Of a DNA stretch of 64,000 nt, positions 33,832-44,987 are shown in pieces. Position numbers and translations under genes: made by a program. How positions within the stretch are numbered: the first letter of the stretch is position 1; each line of letters opens with the position of its first letter. The stretch is from Arachis hypogaea (taxonomy: Eukaryota > Streptophyta > Magnoliopsida > Fabales > Fabaceae), in the NCBI RefSeq assembly GCF_003086295.3, contig NC_092051.1:10098810-10162809 (forward strand), given 5' to 3'. The notes below the pieces were generated by a model that saw nothing but the letters and a program-made list of their open reading frames with translations, did not search any database and had not been told where the DNA came from.

Positions 33832-35547
33832 ATTAATCGGTCAATTTGAATTGTCATTGTTATTTTGTGATCTCCATTTAACCATAAAAGAATATGAGCA
33901 TGTGACAGGCTTTCATGTAAGCAAAAAGTAAATTGGCAAAGTTTGGATTCCAATGCTTGCAAATACATCTACAAATCAGAACAAACTTCATAGAAAGTCT
34001 AATAAAAATGTCGATAATTATATCTAAAAGGCTGATAAAACAAGACCTTCGTATTTAAAATTTCTTGGCATTAAGTACAAAATAATTCAGAGAAAGAGAA
34101 ATAAAAAATTTACGGTATTATTTTATGTTACTCTATGAAAAAACAAAAAATGACTTACCTCACCCAGCATGGAAAGAAACATTGGAAGAAAAATTTGATC
34201 ATTTTAACCATCACTCACGTAGCAATGATTGTTGGGAGAAGACAGCCACCCAGTGATTGAAGTAAGTGAAGTTGATGCTTTCGAAGTTTGCGGATTTTTA
34301 TAACAACCATGCTAGCGGTATGTGAAATCATTTATCAAAAGAATAAAATTGTATTTATTGTGAATGTTTAGTATGTACCGGGTCTATCTCAACGAATTTA
34401 ATTCAATCCTAAATCTACTTGAAAACTAACTAGATAAACCAGATTAATTTAAAATAAAAGTAGTGGATATAATTTTATAAATTTTTTATAATAAATTTTA
34501 AAAATTAAATTTAATAAATATTATATTATATTTATTTTAAAACAAATTATTTTAAATTAAAATAATAATATATAATATAAAGATATTAATTAATGTATAA
34601 AATTATAATATTTTATTGTTAATTTTATCCTAATATATATATTATATTAATTATAAAATACGTTTTGAATCAGAACGAATTCAAAAAAAAATGAATCAAA
34701 AAGTAAATCCAAACCTAATAAAATTTACTTGAAATTCATGTCAATTCGGATTGAGTCTTTAACACTTTTAATTTGTAATTTCTTTATGGATTTTTGCACA
34801 TGACCAAGACCAACAACGCACTTTCGGCTTTTCCATTCACCATTTCATCTTATAAGATAATGCATACTTGATATGGCCAAATTTATGATACTTTGGTTTG
34901 TATATTTATTTTATATTTTTATTTTTAGTGTTATATATTTTTAGAATTTTATGAAAAAGGATAATAACATAAATATTAAAATAACAATGCTAGGAACCAA
35001 GAGGATATCAGTCAAAAATTAGCCAAATGCCTCTGGGTGAATCGAAAACCTCTACGTGGATGGTGTTTATACTAGGCATTAGGATGTTTCTTTTCTTTGT
35101 AAATTGGATGGTTCTGAATCTATTTTCTGATTTATCATGTTTTAGGCATTTGGAGATAGAAGGAGGGTGAAGAGACGGAAACTAGTTGAATCAATTTCCG
35201 TGATTTATGTTGCAATGATACTGAACGTATCTCCTCCTAATATGAATGTGGTAAAACATTTAATAACCAATATTTTAAATCATAAATAAATAAAGCTAAT
35301 TACTATATTTATAATTAATTAAGTTGTTCCATTTTTGACTGATTTAAAGTTAGTTTCATATACTTTTCTATATTAAAAATAAAAATACAAATCAAACATA
35401 TATTTGCTTTCACTTGTTCATTTATTTTTGTCCTTCTTGTCTGAGTTAGGGTTACAAATGTTCAAATACACTTCCATTGAGTATATGGTAGCCACTTAGC
35501 ATTAGAATTCCCAAAAATAAAATAAAATAAGATCAATTAAAATAATT
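33832..35547. other. Noncoding intergenic stretch
   Basis: AT-rich. No gene recognised. Imperfect inverted-repeat character around 34380-34760 suggests further MITE debris, without clear ends. Confidence 0.5.
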
Positions 35548-35557
35548 TCTAAAATAA

Positions 35558-36994
35558 GAATAAATGACCATTTGTACCTATAAGAGATGAAAATGCTGAC
35601 ATTTATACCCATAAAAGCTCGAAACTAATCTTGTACTCATGATAGATGCTGTTCGTGTGACAAAAGTGCCCTGACTTGAATCTGAGCTTGATTCGTGGGT
35701 TTTCGAACCTACGTGGCACTCCCAACCTCCCCTCCCCCCCCCCCAAATCTGAGCCAACCATTCATCATCTTCATCTTCTTCACCATCACCATCACCATAA
35801 CCTCCATAACCTTCATCACCATCACCTCAGCACTGCCACAGCCACATCCCTTCACCACAACCTCCGGCGACAATCCACACCGTCGCGCCCCTTTCTCTTC
35901 TTCTTTCCCTCTTCTCACTCCTCCTCTCCACCAAACAGCCGCGACACCCAACCTTCTCCGCAGCGTCTGTTCCAACCCTACCTCCCCCAAAGCTCCAAGC
36001 AGCATCAGACAAGCCAAAATTTTCAAACAGCAACATGCATGAATCAAAACAAACCTAAATCCACTAACATGCATTTCTAACTAACCAAATTAAGCAAAAT
36101 GAACTAAAAGCAATATAATGAAAGAAACAGAACTCAAGGAAAAACGCAGGGGATGGAAGACACAGGGGAAAACGGAGGGGATGGAAGACACAGGGGCTGC
36201 ACCCTGTTCTGGTCGTTCCATGGGAGAATGGGAAACGGGGCTGGAATCGCGACGGTGCTAGGCTGGTTCGCGATGGTGAGACGGGATGACAGAGAAGGAA
36301 GAAGAAAGGGGAAAAGGGGCTCATCGTCGGTGTTGCTGTGGCTCGTCGACGGCGCGGCGGTTCGGCCAGTGAGAGAGAGGGAGGAGAAGGTGGCCGGTTC
36401 GTTGGTGTGGCTGAGGAAGACAGAGAACACGCAAAGGAAAGAAAAGGGAAGAGAGTTGCGGTGGCTCGTAGAGGCCGACGGTGATGGTTGCCGGAGCTAG
36501 GGTTCGGACAGAGGAGTGGTGACGGGTTGGAAGAGAAGGTTGGGTGTCGCGGCTGTTTGGTGGCAGACGAGAGGAGACCCAGGAATGGAGAAGATGGCCG
36601 CTGCCGTTCTGAGCTTTGGTGGAGAGGAAGAGCTAGCGCTGTGGTTTCTGGGCTCAGCAGAGGTGAGAAGAGGGGAAGAAGAAGAGAAAGGGGCGCGGCG
36701 GTGTGGGTTGTCGCTGGAGGTTGTGGTGAATGGAGGTGGCTGTGGCGGTGCTGAGATGATGGTGATGGTGATGGTGAAGAAGATGAAGATGATGAATGGT
36801 TGGCTCAGATTTTGGAGGGGGGGAGGTTGGGAGTGCCATGTAGGTTCGGAAACCCACGAACCAAGCTCAGATCCAAGTCAGGACACTTTTGTCACACGGA
36901 CAGCATCTATCATGGGTACAAGATTAGTTTCGAGTTTTCATGGATATAAATGTCAGCGTTTTCATCTCTCATGGGTACAAATGATCATTTATTC
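35558..36994. mobile_element. Mutator-type foldback element, 1437 bp
   Basis: Terminal inverted repeats of about 400 bp (GAATAAATGACCATTTGTAC and complement) flanked by a perfect 10-bp repeat TCTAAAATAA (35548-35557 and 36995-37004; 9 bp plus ambiguity). The arms contain GC-rich, low-complexity sequence that gives long but meaningless frames on both strands. The centre has a ~28-bp tandem duplication (GGGGATGGAAGACACAGGGG). No captured gene recognised. Confidence 0.8.
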
Positions 36995-37004
36995 TCTAAA
37001 ATAA

Positions 37005-37532
37005 TTAAACACTAATTAAATTTAGTTTGGTAATGACTCATGACAACTTATAGTTACTTTGTTCCACTTTTTTTCCCGTCAATTTGAAACGCCGGCAAAT
37101 TATTTGGTGAGGAAGCAAATTTGGCCTAATAGCAATACGAGTTCAATTTATTCATTTACATAACAATTAAAATAGTAAAAAATGTGAAAAGTAACCATCT
37201 TTATTGATATAATAATAGTATAATAAAAAAAACTTAGAAATTAAATCCTAGCAATATATATAGCATTGCCATTGCTCATAATTATTTTTTGTTTAATTTG
37301 CATTGCTCATAGGGCAGAAAGTTGGTAAACCATGTAGTAGTAAAAACGGTACATAGTAGGGGGAAAAGCATAACTACATAAGAGAAAGAAGGATTGGTAC
37401 TAAATTACAAAAAAAAAAAAATAGTCAAAACTTATCTTATTTAATATTTATTAATTATTGCTAGAATTAATAAATACTAAAGAAGACAAATTTTGACTTT
37501 GGCTAATAGTTGTTTATTATCAAATATTTCCG
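37005..37532. other. Noncoding intergenic stretch
   Basis: AT-rich. It includes any 3' untranslated region of the defensin-like gene. Nothing else recognised. Confidence 0.5.
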
Positions 37533-37735
37533 TTAGTAGAGTGGAGGATCTTTACAATAGTATGTGCATAAGCAAGTGGCACCCTTGCAATCTCCACTGC
37601 CATATTGTTCTTTAGAGCACTCTTCATAACATTTCTGTGATTCACATTTGTTTAAACAAATCATCTTGTGGCACCAGTGTTCTGGGATCCTTGCGCCATT
37701 GCCTCTAGCTCCTCCTTTTACTACATAATCACATG
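37533..37735 (-). CDS. Defensin-like cysteine-rich peptide, exon 2
   Basis: Encodes CDYVVKGGARGNGARIPEHW followed by CHKMICLNKCESQKCYEECS, KEQYGSGDCKGATCLCTYYC and KDPPLY, then TAA. The cysteine spacing (C-x3-C-x4-C-x3-C-x9-C-x4-C-x-C-x3-C) with a GxC and a CxC near the end is that of the plant defensin-like (DEFL) family, small secreted peptides in defence or signalling. In this family an intron usually splits the signal peptide from the mature peptide. The stretch TTTTTTTGTTTTGGGCCGG TTTAG immediately before 37735 is a plausible acceptor. I could not identify exon 1, so the gene may be incomplete. There is no in-frame ATG upstream. Confidence 0.55.
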
Positions 37736-37855
37736 CTAAACCGGCCCAAAACAAAAAAATGTACCAATCCGGATCCTTGCGCCATTGACTCTAGCTCCTC
37801 CTTTTACTACATAATCACATGCTAAACCGGCCCAAAACAAAAAATGTACCAATCC
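37685..37855. repeat. Tandem duplication (86 + 85 bp) over the DEFL splice acceptor
   Basis: 37685-37770 and 37771-37855 are nearly identical (GGATCCTTGCGCCATTG ... TGTACCAATCC). They differ by one substitution and one A in an A-run. The duplication repeats the acceptor and the first codons of exon 2. Confidence 0.95.
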
Positions 37856-38945
37856 TCATTAATGAACTTTGGCTAATTGGTTCTGTTATGTATAATATTA
37901 TCTAGGTTTCTACTATATCTTCGTGAGAAGATGATAGTTAAAATAATAACATGTATTTTGTTAAGTAATTTAGTTAACATTTTAAGTTATCTACTGAAAT
38001 TTAGCTATTATCTTTACATAAATTATCTAAATAGTCATCTTTATCTAAGTATTAAGAATGGCTAGTTACTGCATAAAAGTGTTGTTTATCATAAAGTCTA
38101 AGGGTGTGTTTGGCAAATCCGTTTGAGAGAATAAAAGTGCGTTAAAATTCTGTGAACACTGTTTTTTTATGTTCACCCTTGATGATCATTATTTGTTTTT
38201 TCCAAAAAAATTTTCATAATTGTTTCAAGTCATTTCAAATATTTTAATTTTTTTTAAATTTTTAGTACTTTTTTTATATTTTGATTCTTTTATTAAATTT
38301 GTTATTATAATTCTATTATAATATGAATTATTGATCTTATTAAAAATGATAAAGTAAATAAAAAACTAATCATACATAACAATGAAATCATAAGTAATAA
38401 AATTTTACGTTCCAAAATAATACTAAATAAAAGAATATTGAGAGTACTAAAAAAATTATAGAATATTTTTTTGTTTGGCATTGTAAAATTTATTATTATA
38501 ATTCTTATTCATTGTTTATTATTCTAATTTGTTATAATATGTATTATTGCTCCTATTGAAAATGATAAATTAAATTAAATAAAAAATTAATCATAAATAA
38601 TAATAAAAATATAATTAGTAAAAAGTTAGAATCCAAAACAGTAAACAAAATAAGATTATTGAGAGTACTCATAAAAAATACTAAAATATATTATTTTATA
38701 TGTTATTTTTAATTTAATAAATAAATATTAATTTTTATTAAAAAAATTATAACAAACTAAAATAAAATTTTATAAAAAATATTATATAAAAAATATACTA
38801 AAAGAAGTATAAAAAAGGATTAAATATACTAAAAAATCATATTATAATTTAATATTATATTTTTTTAGTAATTAACTAATTATCTACCTAAAAGTGATTT
38901 TAACTAATAGTATTCAAACAATTTTATTTTATCTGCTTTTTTTCC
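37856..38945. other. AT-rich noncoding stretch
   Basis: No gene seen. A GGGTGTGTTTGGCAAATCC motif at about 38103 resembles the outer end of a DNA transposon whose counterpart (CCAAACACACAC) occurs at about 40451. Other insertions lie between them, so the pairing is tentative. Confidence 0.45.
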
Positions 38946-39705
38946 ACACCAAACTTAAAAGTTTTGCTCGTCCACGAGCAAAAGAAGAAAGAAATGAGTA
39001 GAAGAAGAAGAAATTGAGGAGATGGAGGGAAATGTTGGTTTCGGCTAAGGGGGTAAGTGTGTATGAGGTGTGAAATTGAAGGTTGTAAGGAGGGGTATTT
39101 ATAGGGTAAGAGAGAGAGGGAATTCGGTTATGAAGGGGTGGGTTTGGGAGGGAAATGGTTTGAATTTGAATGGTGAGGTAGGTGTGGTTTATAATGGATG
39201 GATGTGAGTGGTGAAGAGAATATGGGGAAGAGTGTAGGATTTGATAGGTGAATGGTATTTGGGGAAGAGGTATCGACGTGATTGGTCAAGGGTATTTGGG
39301 GAAGAGGGGTGTAGTTGTGGTACTTTCCAGGTTTCTCAGTAGGTTGGTCTTCTTTCTTCCTGGACTCTTTATCCTTGTCCCGAGGTGGGTAGGAGAATCC
39401 AGTCTTGGAGGTTTCTCCTAATTGGGAGTTCTCTTCCATATTAATGAATTTTTCCGCCCGTTCTTGAACCTCGTTGAGAGATGTTGGATGCTTTTTGGAT
39501 ATGGAGTGACTAAAGGATCCTTCTTGTATCCAGAGAAGGGGCTGAAGGCAATTGAAGACTGGGCGTGCCACTTGAACAACCAAGCGTGGCACACCAATGC
39601 ACAAGGGACCAAAAGCAAGGACTGGGCGTGCCACTTGGTATCGAAAGCGTGGCACACCAACCTTAGCATTTCACTATGGCGTGCCACTTGAAGGCTGAGG
39701 CGTGG
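38946..39705 (-). pseudogene. Ty3/gypsy (Tat-like) gag fragment joined to a promoter-like leader
   Basis: The minus-strand frame at about 39500-39330 reads FKNGRKNSLIW / VQERAEKFINMEENSQLGET, SYPPRDKDKESRKKEDQPTE and KPGKYHNYTPL, the segment between gag core and zinc knuckle in Tat-type elements. To its right are repeated palindromic motifs (GCGTGCCACTTG / CGTGGCACACC, 39560-39700). To its left on the minus strand is a TATA box (CTATAAATACCCC, near 39100) and a perfect hairpin TTTTGCTCGTGGACGAGCAAAA-type sequence at about 38964. It looks like pieces of one or two degraded LTR elements. Confidence 0.55.
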
Positions 39706-40145
39706 TTTAGGGTTAGGTTAGGGTTTAGGAGTTTAGGGGGTTAGGATTTAGGGTTTTGGGTTTAGGGTTTAGGGTTTGGAGTTGATGGCTTATGCTTTAG
39801 GGATTAGGGTTTAGGGTTTACGTTTTAGGGTTGATGGTTTATAGTTAGAGTTTATGGGTTTTCCTTTAGGGTTTAGGATTTAGGGTTTAGGGTTTGTGGT
39901 TTACGGTTTAGTATGTCGGGTATAGGGTTTAGGGTTTATGGTTTATGGTTTAGGATTTAGGATTTAGGGTTTATGGTTAGAGTTTAGGAGTTTAGGGGGT
40001 TAGGATTTAGGGTTTTGGGTTTTAGGTTATGCTTTAGGGATTAGGGTTTAGGGTTTACGTTTTAGGGTTGATGGTTTATAGTTTAGGGTTTATGGGTTTT
40101 CCTTTAGGGTTTAGGGTATGTGGTTTACGGTTTAGTATGTCGGGT
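39706..40145 (+). repeat. Interstitial telomere-like repeat array
   Basis: About 440 bp of degenerate TTTAGGG units in plus orientation, mixed with variants such as TTTATGG, TTTACGG and GTTGATGG. A higher-order duplication is visible: the block starting GAGTTTAGGAGTTTAGGGGG near 39725 recurs near 39980, and both runs end AGTATGTCGGGTA. Confidence 0.9.
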
Positions 40146-40147
40146 AG

Positions 40148-40350
40148 TATGAGCACCGCTAGGGGCCAGCAGTTTTCTAACTTTTGGGCCAGCAAACAAC
40201 CAGCATAAACATGTTAACAAAAGTGGATGCAAACTTAACAAATAGAAAACAAATACACATTAAAAAAAAATATCAGCATAAAAACGCATGCTGGCTGAAT
40301 GATGGTTAAATTTTGATATATTTGCTGGTTCCTGAGAGTTTCCGTTTTAG
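40148..40350. mobile_element. Probable MITE, ~200 bp
   Basis: Imperfect inverted ends: GCTAGGGGCCAGCAG on the left and TGCTGGTTCCTGAGAG on the right, with more CCAGCA/TGCTGG motifs inside. No clear target duplication. The telomere-like array ends exactly at its left side. Confidence 0.5.
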
Positions 40351-42534
40351 TATAGAATTGCCAAACATAAATCATGTTGGCACAAACTCACTTCTATCCA
40401 AAATCAATTTTACAAAATCACTTTCATCTAAACTCCAGTTTGACCAACTCTAATCCAAACACACACTAAATCTTCGAGAACCCTTAAAAAAAAAAACTAA
40501 TTACACCTTGAGTGATATTGATAGAAAGGTAAGAAAGAGCAATAAAGAAAAGATTTGCCTATATTCAAGTTATTTTGAATGATACAATATCGAAGAATTT
40601 TTATAGCTGTTTAAAGAATTGAAATAATAAAGACATAATATCCTATAATAAATATTCAGATATGCTAAATGACTCGTGAAAACTAATTGATCCTCATATA
40701 TTCTAACACATGCAATTCAACAAGAGTGAGAAACTATGAGAGTGAGTAGATAACAGTGCATGCATATAGTGAAAGAAATAAGCTAAAGGATTATGGAAGA
40801 TGATTAATACATGAGAAGATAAGCATGAGGAGGAGATGGGGGAGTATGTAAGGTGATTTCATCTTGTAACATCCACAACTAAGTACTCCAATTATCTCAA
40901 AGGAATGGATAATATAGAAAGTAATTGGTGCAGTTTTTAGTTCAATCAACAAAATCCAAAAAGCATAGACTAAAGACTAGTTATTTGAGAATTGACAGGT
41001 GTTGTCTAGAATTGAAATGGAGTCATGAACAAGGTAGAACATTACTATGATAGATACCTCATGCAGAAGAATTGTGTGAAATAAGTCAAGGGGGGCAGTT
41101 GAGGCATGGTGGAATCTCTGTACTGTAGTTCCGCTCCTTGCTCTAGGAAGGAGACTTGTTTGTTGTCAATCGCTGGTTGGGTTTACCAACAAAGAAAGAC
41201 ATGGGAAAAGAAAGATGCACAAAGGGAAGAACTCATTTCTCAGGATCAATATACATCGACCTGCTAATAGATAGAATTTCATACTAGCTAAGAGACTTTA
41301 CTGAATGACTTGATCGATCATACTGTACTAGATAGACCATAATCATTTCATACGCTATTTTGGATCTAGTCTGTATCTAATAACTCCAATATTGCTTTCT
41401 GTACCACTTGTGACAAGTTTCTTATCTTTGATCACTGATTCTTTCCTTTCAAATTACTCAATTACTGTTTATATGATATTCGAAGGTGATTTTGATTCAT
41501 CCGAAAGCTTTGTTAGGTTCATAAGTTGTGTCCTAACTCCTAATGGAGATAAGAAGTTCTGATAATAATAATAGTGGTAAATTTGTTACCTATGGGAAAA
41601 GGAGTTTCCATGACATGTGGAAGCATTACAAATGGAAGCTTTTACAAAGTAGAATTTCGTATCAAATACATTCAATACAATAGTGGTCCTTGATTCATCA
41701 AGATTATTAATTTGGTTTTGTTTGGAAGGCCATGCCACCAAGAGTTTCTATAATAATTTGTAGAAGTCCTTATTAGGTCCTACTACTTGCATTCTCATTT
41801 TTCTTCCACAAAAATAATTACCAAATCGTAAGTCCAAATGATGACAACGTTTGTTAAATCAGCTTGTTCTTAAGGACAAGCGTAATTCTCCTGTGAATTA
41901 GCTATAGTGATGTCACAATGAAAAAGTGATACCTAACTACATGTTTATAGAAAGATATTGGATACTCTAGGCACTTGGAATGACCAAAAAAGTGAAAAAC
42001 ATAGTCCTGATGCATCCATTCCAAAATTATTACATTATGCTTTTATGTCACGTTTAAAAAATTAGAGCATTACAATTACGAAAACTAGAAATTAGCTTTG
42101 CTAGTAATTGAAAACAGCAATATCATGTTGTAACAAGAGCTTAAAACCAAGCTCGGAAGTCCACTTCAGGTTCATATAGAAGATTACCATGCTTGACGAA
42201 TTTGGCATAAGAAACTTAATAGGTTTTGTTATCAACAATTGTGACCTCTGTTTATGAATTTATCTCTTCAATTTCATAATAGTAATTGAAGTTATATTAC
42301 TTTTGACTATCAAGAATAGGTGCTCCCACTTGCGCTCAGCATATGAAATAATTGAAAACAAAACACATATTAAAGAGAATAACAACACATAACCTTGCAT
42401 TTAGAGTTAAATAAACAAGACAAAACTTGAGTTTGATTGTTCATAAAAATATATGGCTTCCCAATGCAAAAAGGAAAGAGGACTCAATATCCAAACAAAA
42501 CTAAGTAAACTCCAAAAAAACAAGAAACAACAAC
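40351..42534. other. Noncoding intergenic stretch
   Basis: The first ~120 bp (to about 40470) look like the end of a DNA transposon (TTTGACCAACTCTAATCC then CCAAACACACAC). The rest is unique-looking AT-rich DNA, ending in the 3' untranslated region of RPL21. No RNA gene recognised. Confidence 0.5.
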
Positions 42535-43538
42535 CTAATACCCTCCTTTAAGATCATTGACAACATCATATGGAATGGGAGTCACAGTCTCTAATGTGGC
42601 ACCTTCAACCATGAATCCAGGTTTAGGTCCCTCAGGCTGTCTCTTGGTACTGATCTTTTGTCCATTAGCCTTTGCCTCAGCCTTCAGTTTGTCATTGTTG
42701 ATCTTCCTGAGGCGGAACTCCTCAGTGCACCTCGAAGGCATAACATGCTCTACACGCACATGAATTCTCTTCCTGATTATTCTATTCCCCACCTGGGTCA
42801 CACAAAAACACAGACTATTAATAAGCTTTTATAAATGTGTAATAGCAACATTTAACAAAAAAAAAAGTTATTACAATATAACGAGTCCCACAAACTGAAA
42901 CAATGAATGAAATACAACAATTCATTGGCTCAAGTTTGAACAACCGCACGCCAACTTTTTTATATTCTCTCTAATCATTGTATTTCCACCAGGTAGGAAA
43001 CTGAGGAACACACTAATAATTCATAACTCAGAAACCGTAAAAAACAATTTTTTTTCAACAGAACACACTACTAGAACAAGTAAACACGCTGACTCACATT
43101 TAGAAGATGTACTAATTAGCAACAATCATCAAAATAAATTGAAAAATACTAAAAGCATGTATAACCTGATCTGTGTCAACATCGAATTAATCACTAAGAA
43201 AAACTATTAAATTATTATTATTAGATATTGAACCCTGTTGTCCAAATCGAAGATACAATTTACAGTGAAATAAACAACAAATCAGATCTAAAAACCAGTA
43301 CCTGCTTGTTGACCTCGACACCAATGGCGCGCTTAGTGACGTTCCAGACACGACCGGTTCGGCCATGGTAGAACTTGTGAGGCATACCCTTGTGGACAGC
43401 ACCATTGACCTTGATGTCGACGTAGTCGCCGATGTGATAGGTCCTGAGGTAGGTGGTGAGGGCGATGGTACCCTTCTTCCTGAATGGACGAGAGAACGAG
43501 TCTCTGGTGCGTGACCTCAAACCATGACCAGCCGGCAT
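42535..43538 (-). CDS. RPL21: 60S ribosomal protein eL21, two exons
   Basis: Exon 1 43538-43302 and exon 2 42792-42535, joined across a 509-bp GT-AG intron, give 164 residues, the usual length of eukaryotic L21. The protein begins [20 protein letters not shown] and contains [36 protein letters not shown] and [18 protein letters not shown]. It ends VNDLKGGY. eL21 is a structural protein of the large cytosolic ribosomal subunit, near the 5S rRNA. Splicing between VNKQ and VGNRIIRKR keeps phase 0. The start is the first ATG of the conserved N-terminus. Upstream telo-box and site II motifs are typical of ribosomal protein genes. No defects seen. Confidence 0.95.
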
Positions 43539-43573
43539 CTTTACCTTACCTTACCTCCGCTAACGCACACAAA

Positions 43574-43688
43574 CTAGGGTTTTTGTCTGCTGGAAGAGGT
43601 AACAGCTTCTCTCTCGTGTTTGCAATTGATTTTATAGGTGGTATCTGCCCCTTAGGGTTTTCCCTGATCTTTTTTTGGGCCATGGGCT
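43574..43688 (-). promoter_or_regulatory. Telo-box and site II motifs upstream of RPL21
   Basis: On the minus strand: AAACCCTAG at 43582-43574 and AAACCCTAA at 43660-43652 (telo-boxes), plus two site II elements, GGCCCA (43681-43676) and AGCCCA (43688-43683). This combination is known to drive ribosomal protein genes in dividing plant cells. All four lie within 150 bp of the start codon. Confidence 0.75.
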
Positions 43689-43699
43689 TTTCTTAAGCT

Positions 43700-43759
43700 C
43701 CCAATTTTATGAGCTGACATATAACCTTATTTTCTTTTTTTTAACATGAGCTACCTGCC

Positions 43760-43791
<32 letters not shown>

Positions 43792-44987
43792 TGAGTTTTC
43801 AATTTCGAAGGGCAATACATTAGATTTTCATTTATATTTATATATGCTATTGAAAAATATCAAAATTAACTCTGTTTAGAACCTGAATTTCTATCCACAT
43901 GTAAAAAGAGTTTTACATTGACAATTTTCTTTTTAAAAATAAGAAAAGGGTCTTATTTACTATTTCATGTAAAGTTTTAATTAACATGTGTTATAAAGAC
44001 ACAAATTAAAATTATTAATTAAAATTTTATATAAAAAATATCAAATTTGTTTTTTAATATATTTATTAAATAAAAAATTTAAAAATTTTGATTAGTAATC
44101 CGTCCCCCCTTAGTATGTATCCTTAAAAGTTAAAACTCGTGATAGCTAAACCCTTAATATAAATCAATTTATTTCTTCCACCACATCTAATTACCATTTA
44201 TTATTTTCACTTTCTTCTTTTCTCTTTCTTCTCTTACTTAAAAATATGATTTAGCATTGAAACTTGCAGAGGCCATTTTACCAAGGAGAAAAATAAGCTT
44301 AAAAAAAAGTTTAAAAAAAAAATTCGGCTGATTTATTTCGTGTTAACTGATAAGATTGACCAAAAGCAGCGGTCAACCAAAGTGCATTAAGCGCATCTCA
44401 ATTTTCAGCAGAAAGCCAGAAATTTTTGGCCACAAAGGCGATAGTTTTTAAGTGAGAAGGTAATGCCAACTTTCCAGTTCAATTATTAGGCTCAAGAAAG
44501 AGCATTTTGCAGAATTATATTCAGCAGAAAGGCTAACCATCTTGACTAGCACAACGATTACAGTATTACTATCATATACAATCGACACGTCGAAATTAAA
44601 TTACAGACAAGTATTCATAATCTAAACTGGCAATCAACAGCAGCAGGTCTTTTTCCTATTAAAAAGCTGCCGTCCAGTAGAGGGAAAGGAAAACCAAGAA
44701 TTAGAGCAAATCGGATATGCAACCGAAGCATTTGCAAACTATACACGTAGCTTTCAACCTTGGAGAATTAGTTTGATGCAGCTGCAAAATCGACACAGTA
44801 GTTAGTAGATTACAGACTAAATTAGGTAAACTACTGAGGCGTGCCCTTTAGTGATATTAGATAATATCTGATTATCTTGCATGGTAAAAGTAAAACAAAA
44901 ATGTTTTCTTAAGTCAAAACAATCAAATTTTATTTTAACTTTAATGTGTTAACTTAGCCTTTAGTTATAAGATTGATATGCAAATCA
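43700..44987. other. Intergenic region between RPL21 and SCC3
   Basis: Contains a (TTA)n tract at about 43760-43791, then AT-rich DNA, then the probable SCC3 3' untranslated region at its right end. No other gene seen. Confidence 0.6.

Noticed and set aside
35676..36754. Frames rich in His/Ser/Pro or Gly/Arg on both strands
   Set aside because: They fall in the low-complexity arms of a foldback element and are mirror images of each other.
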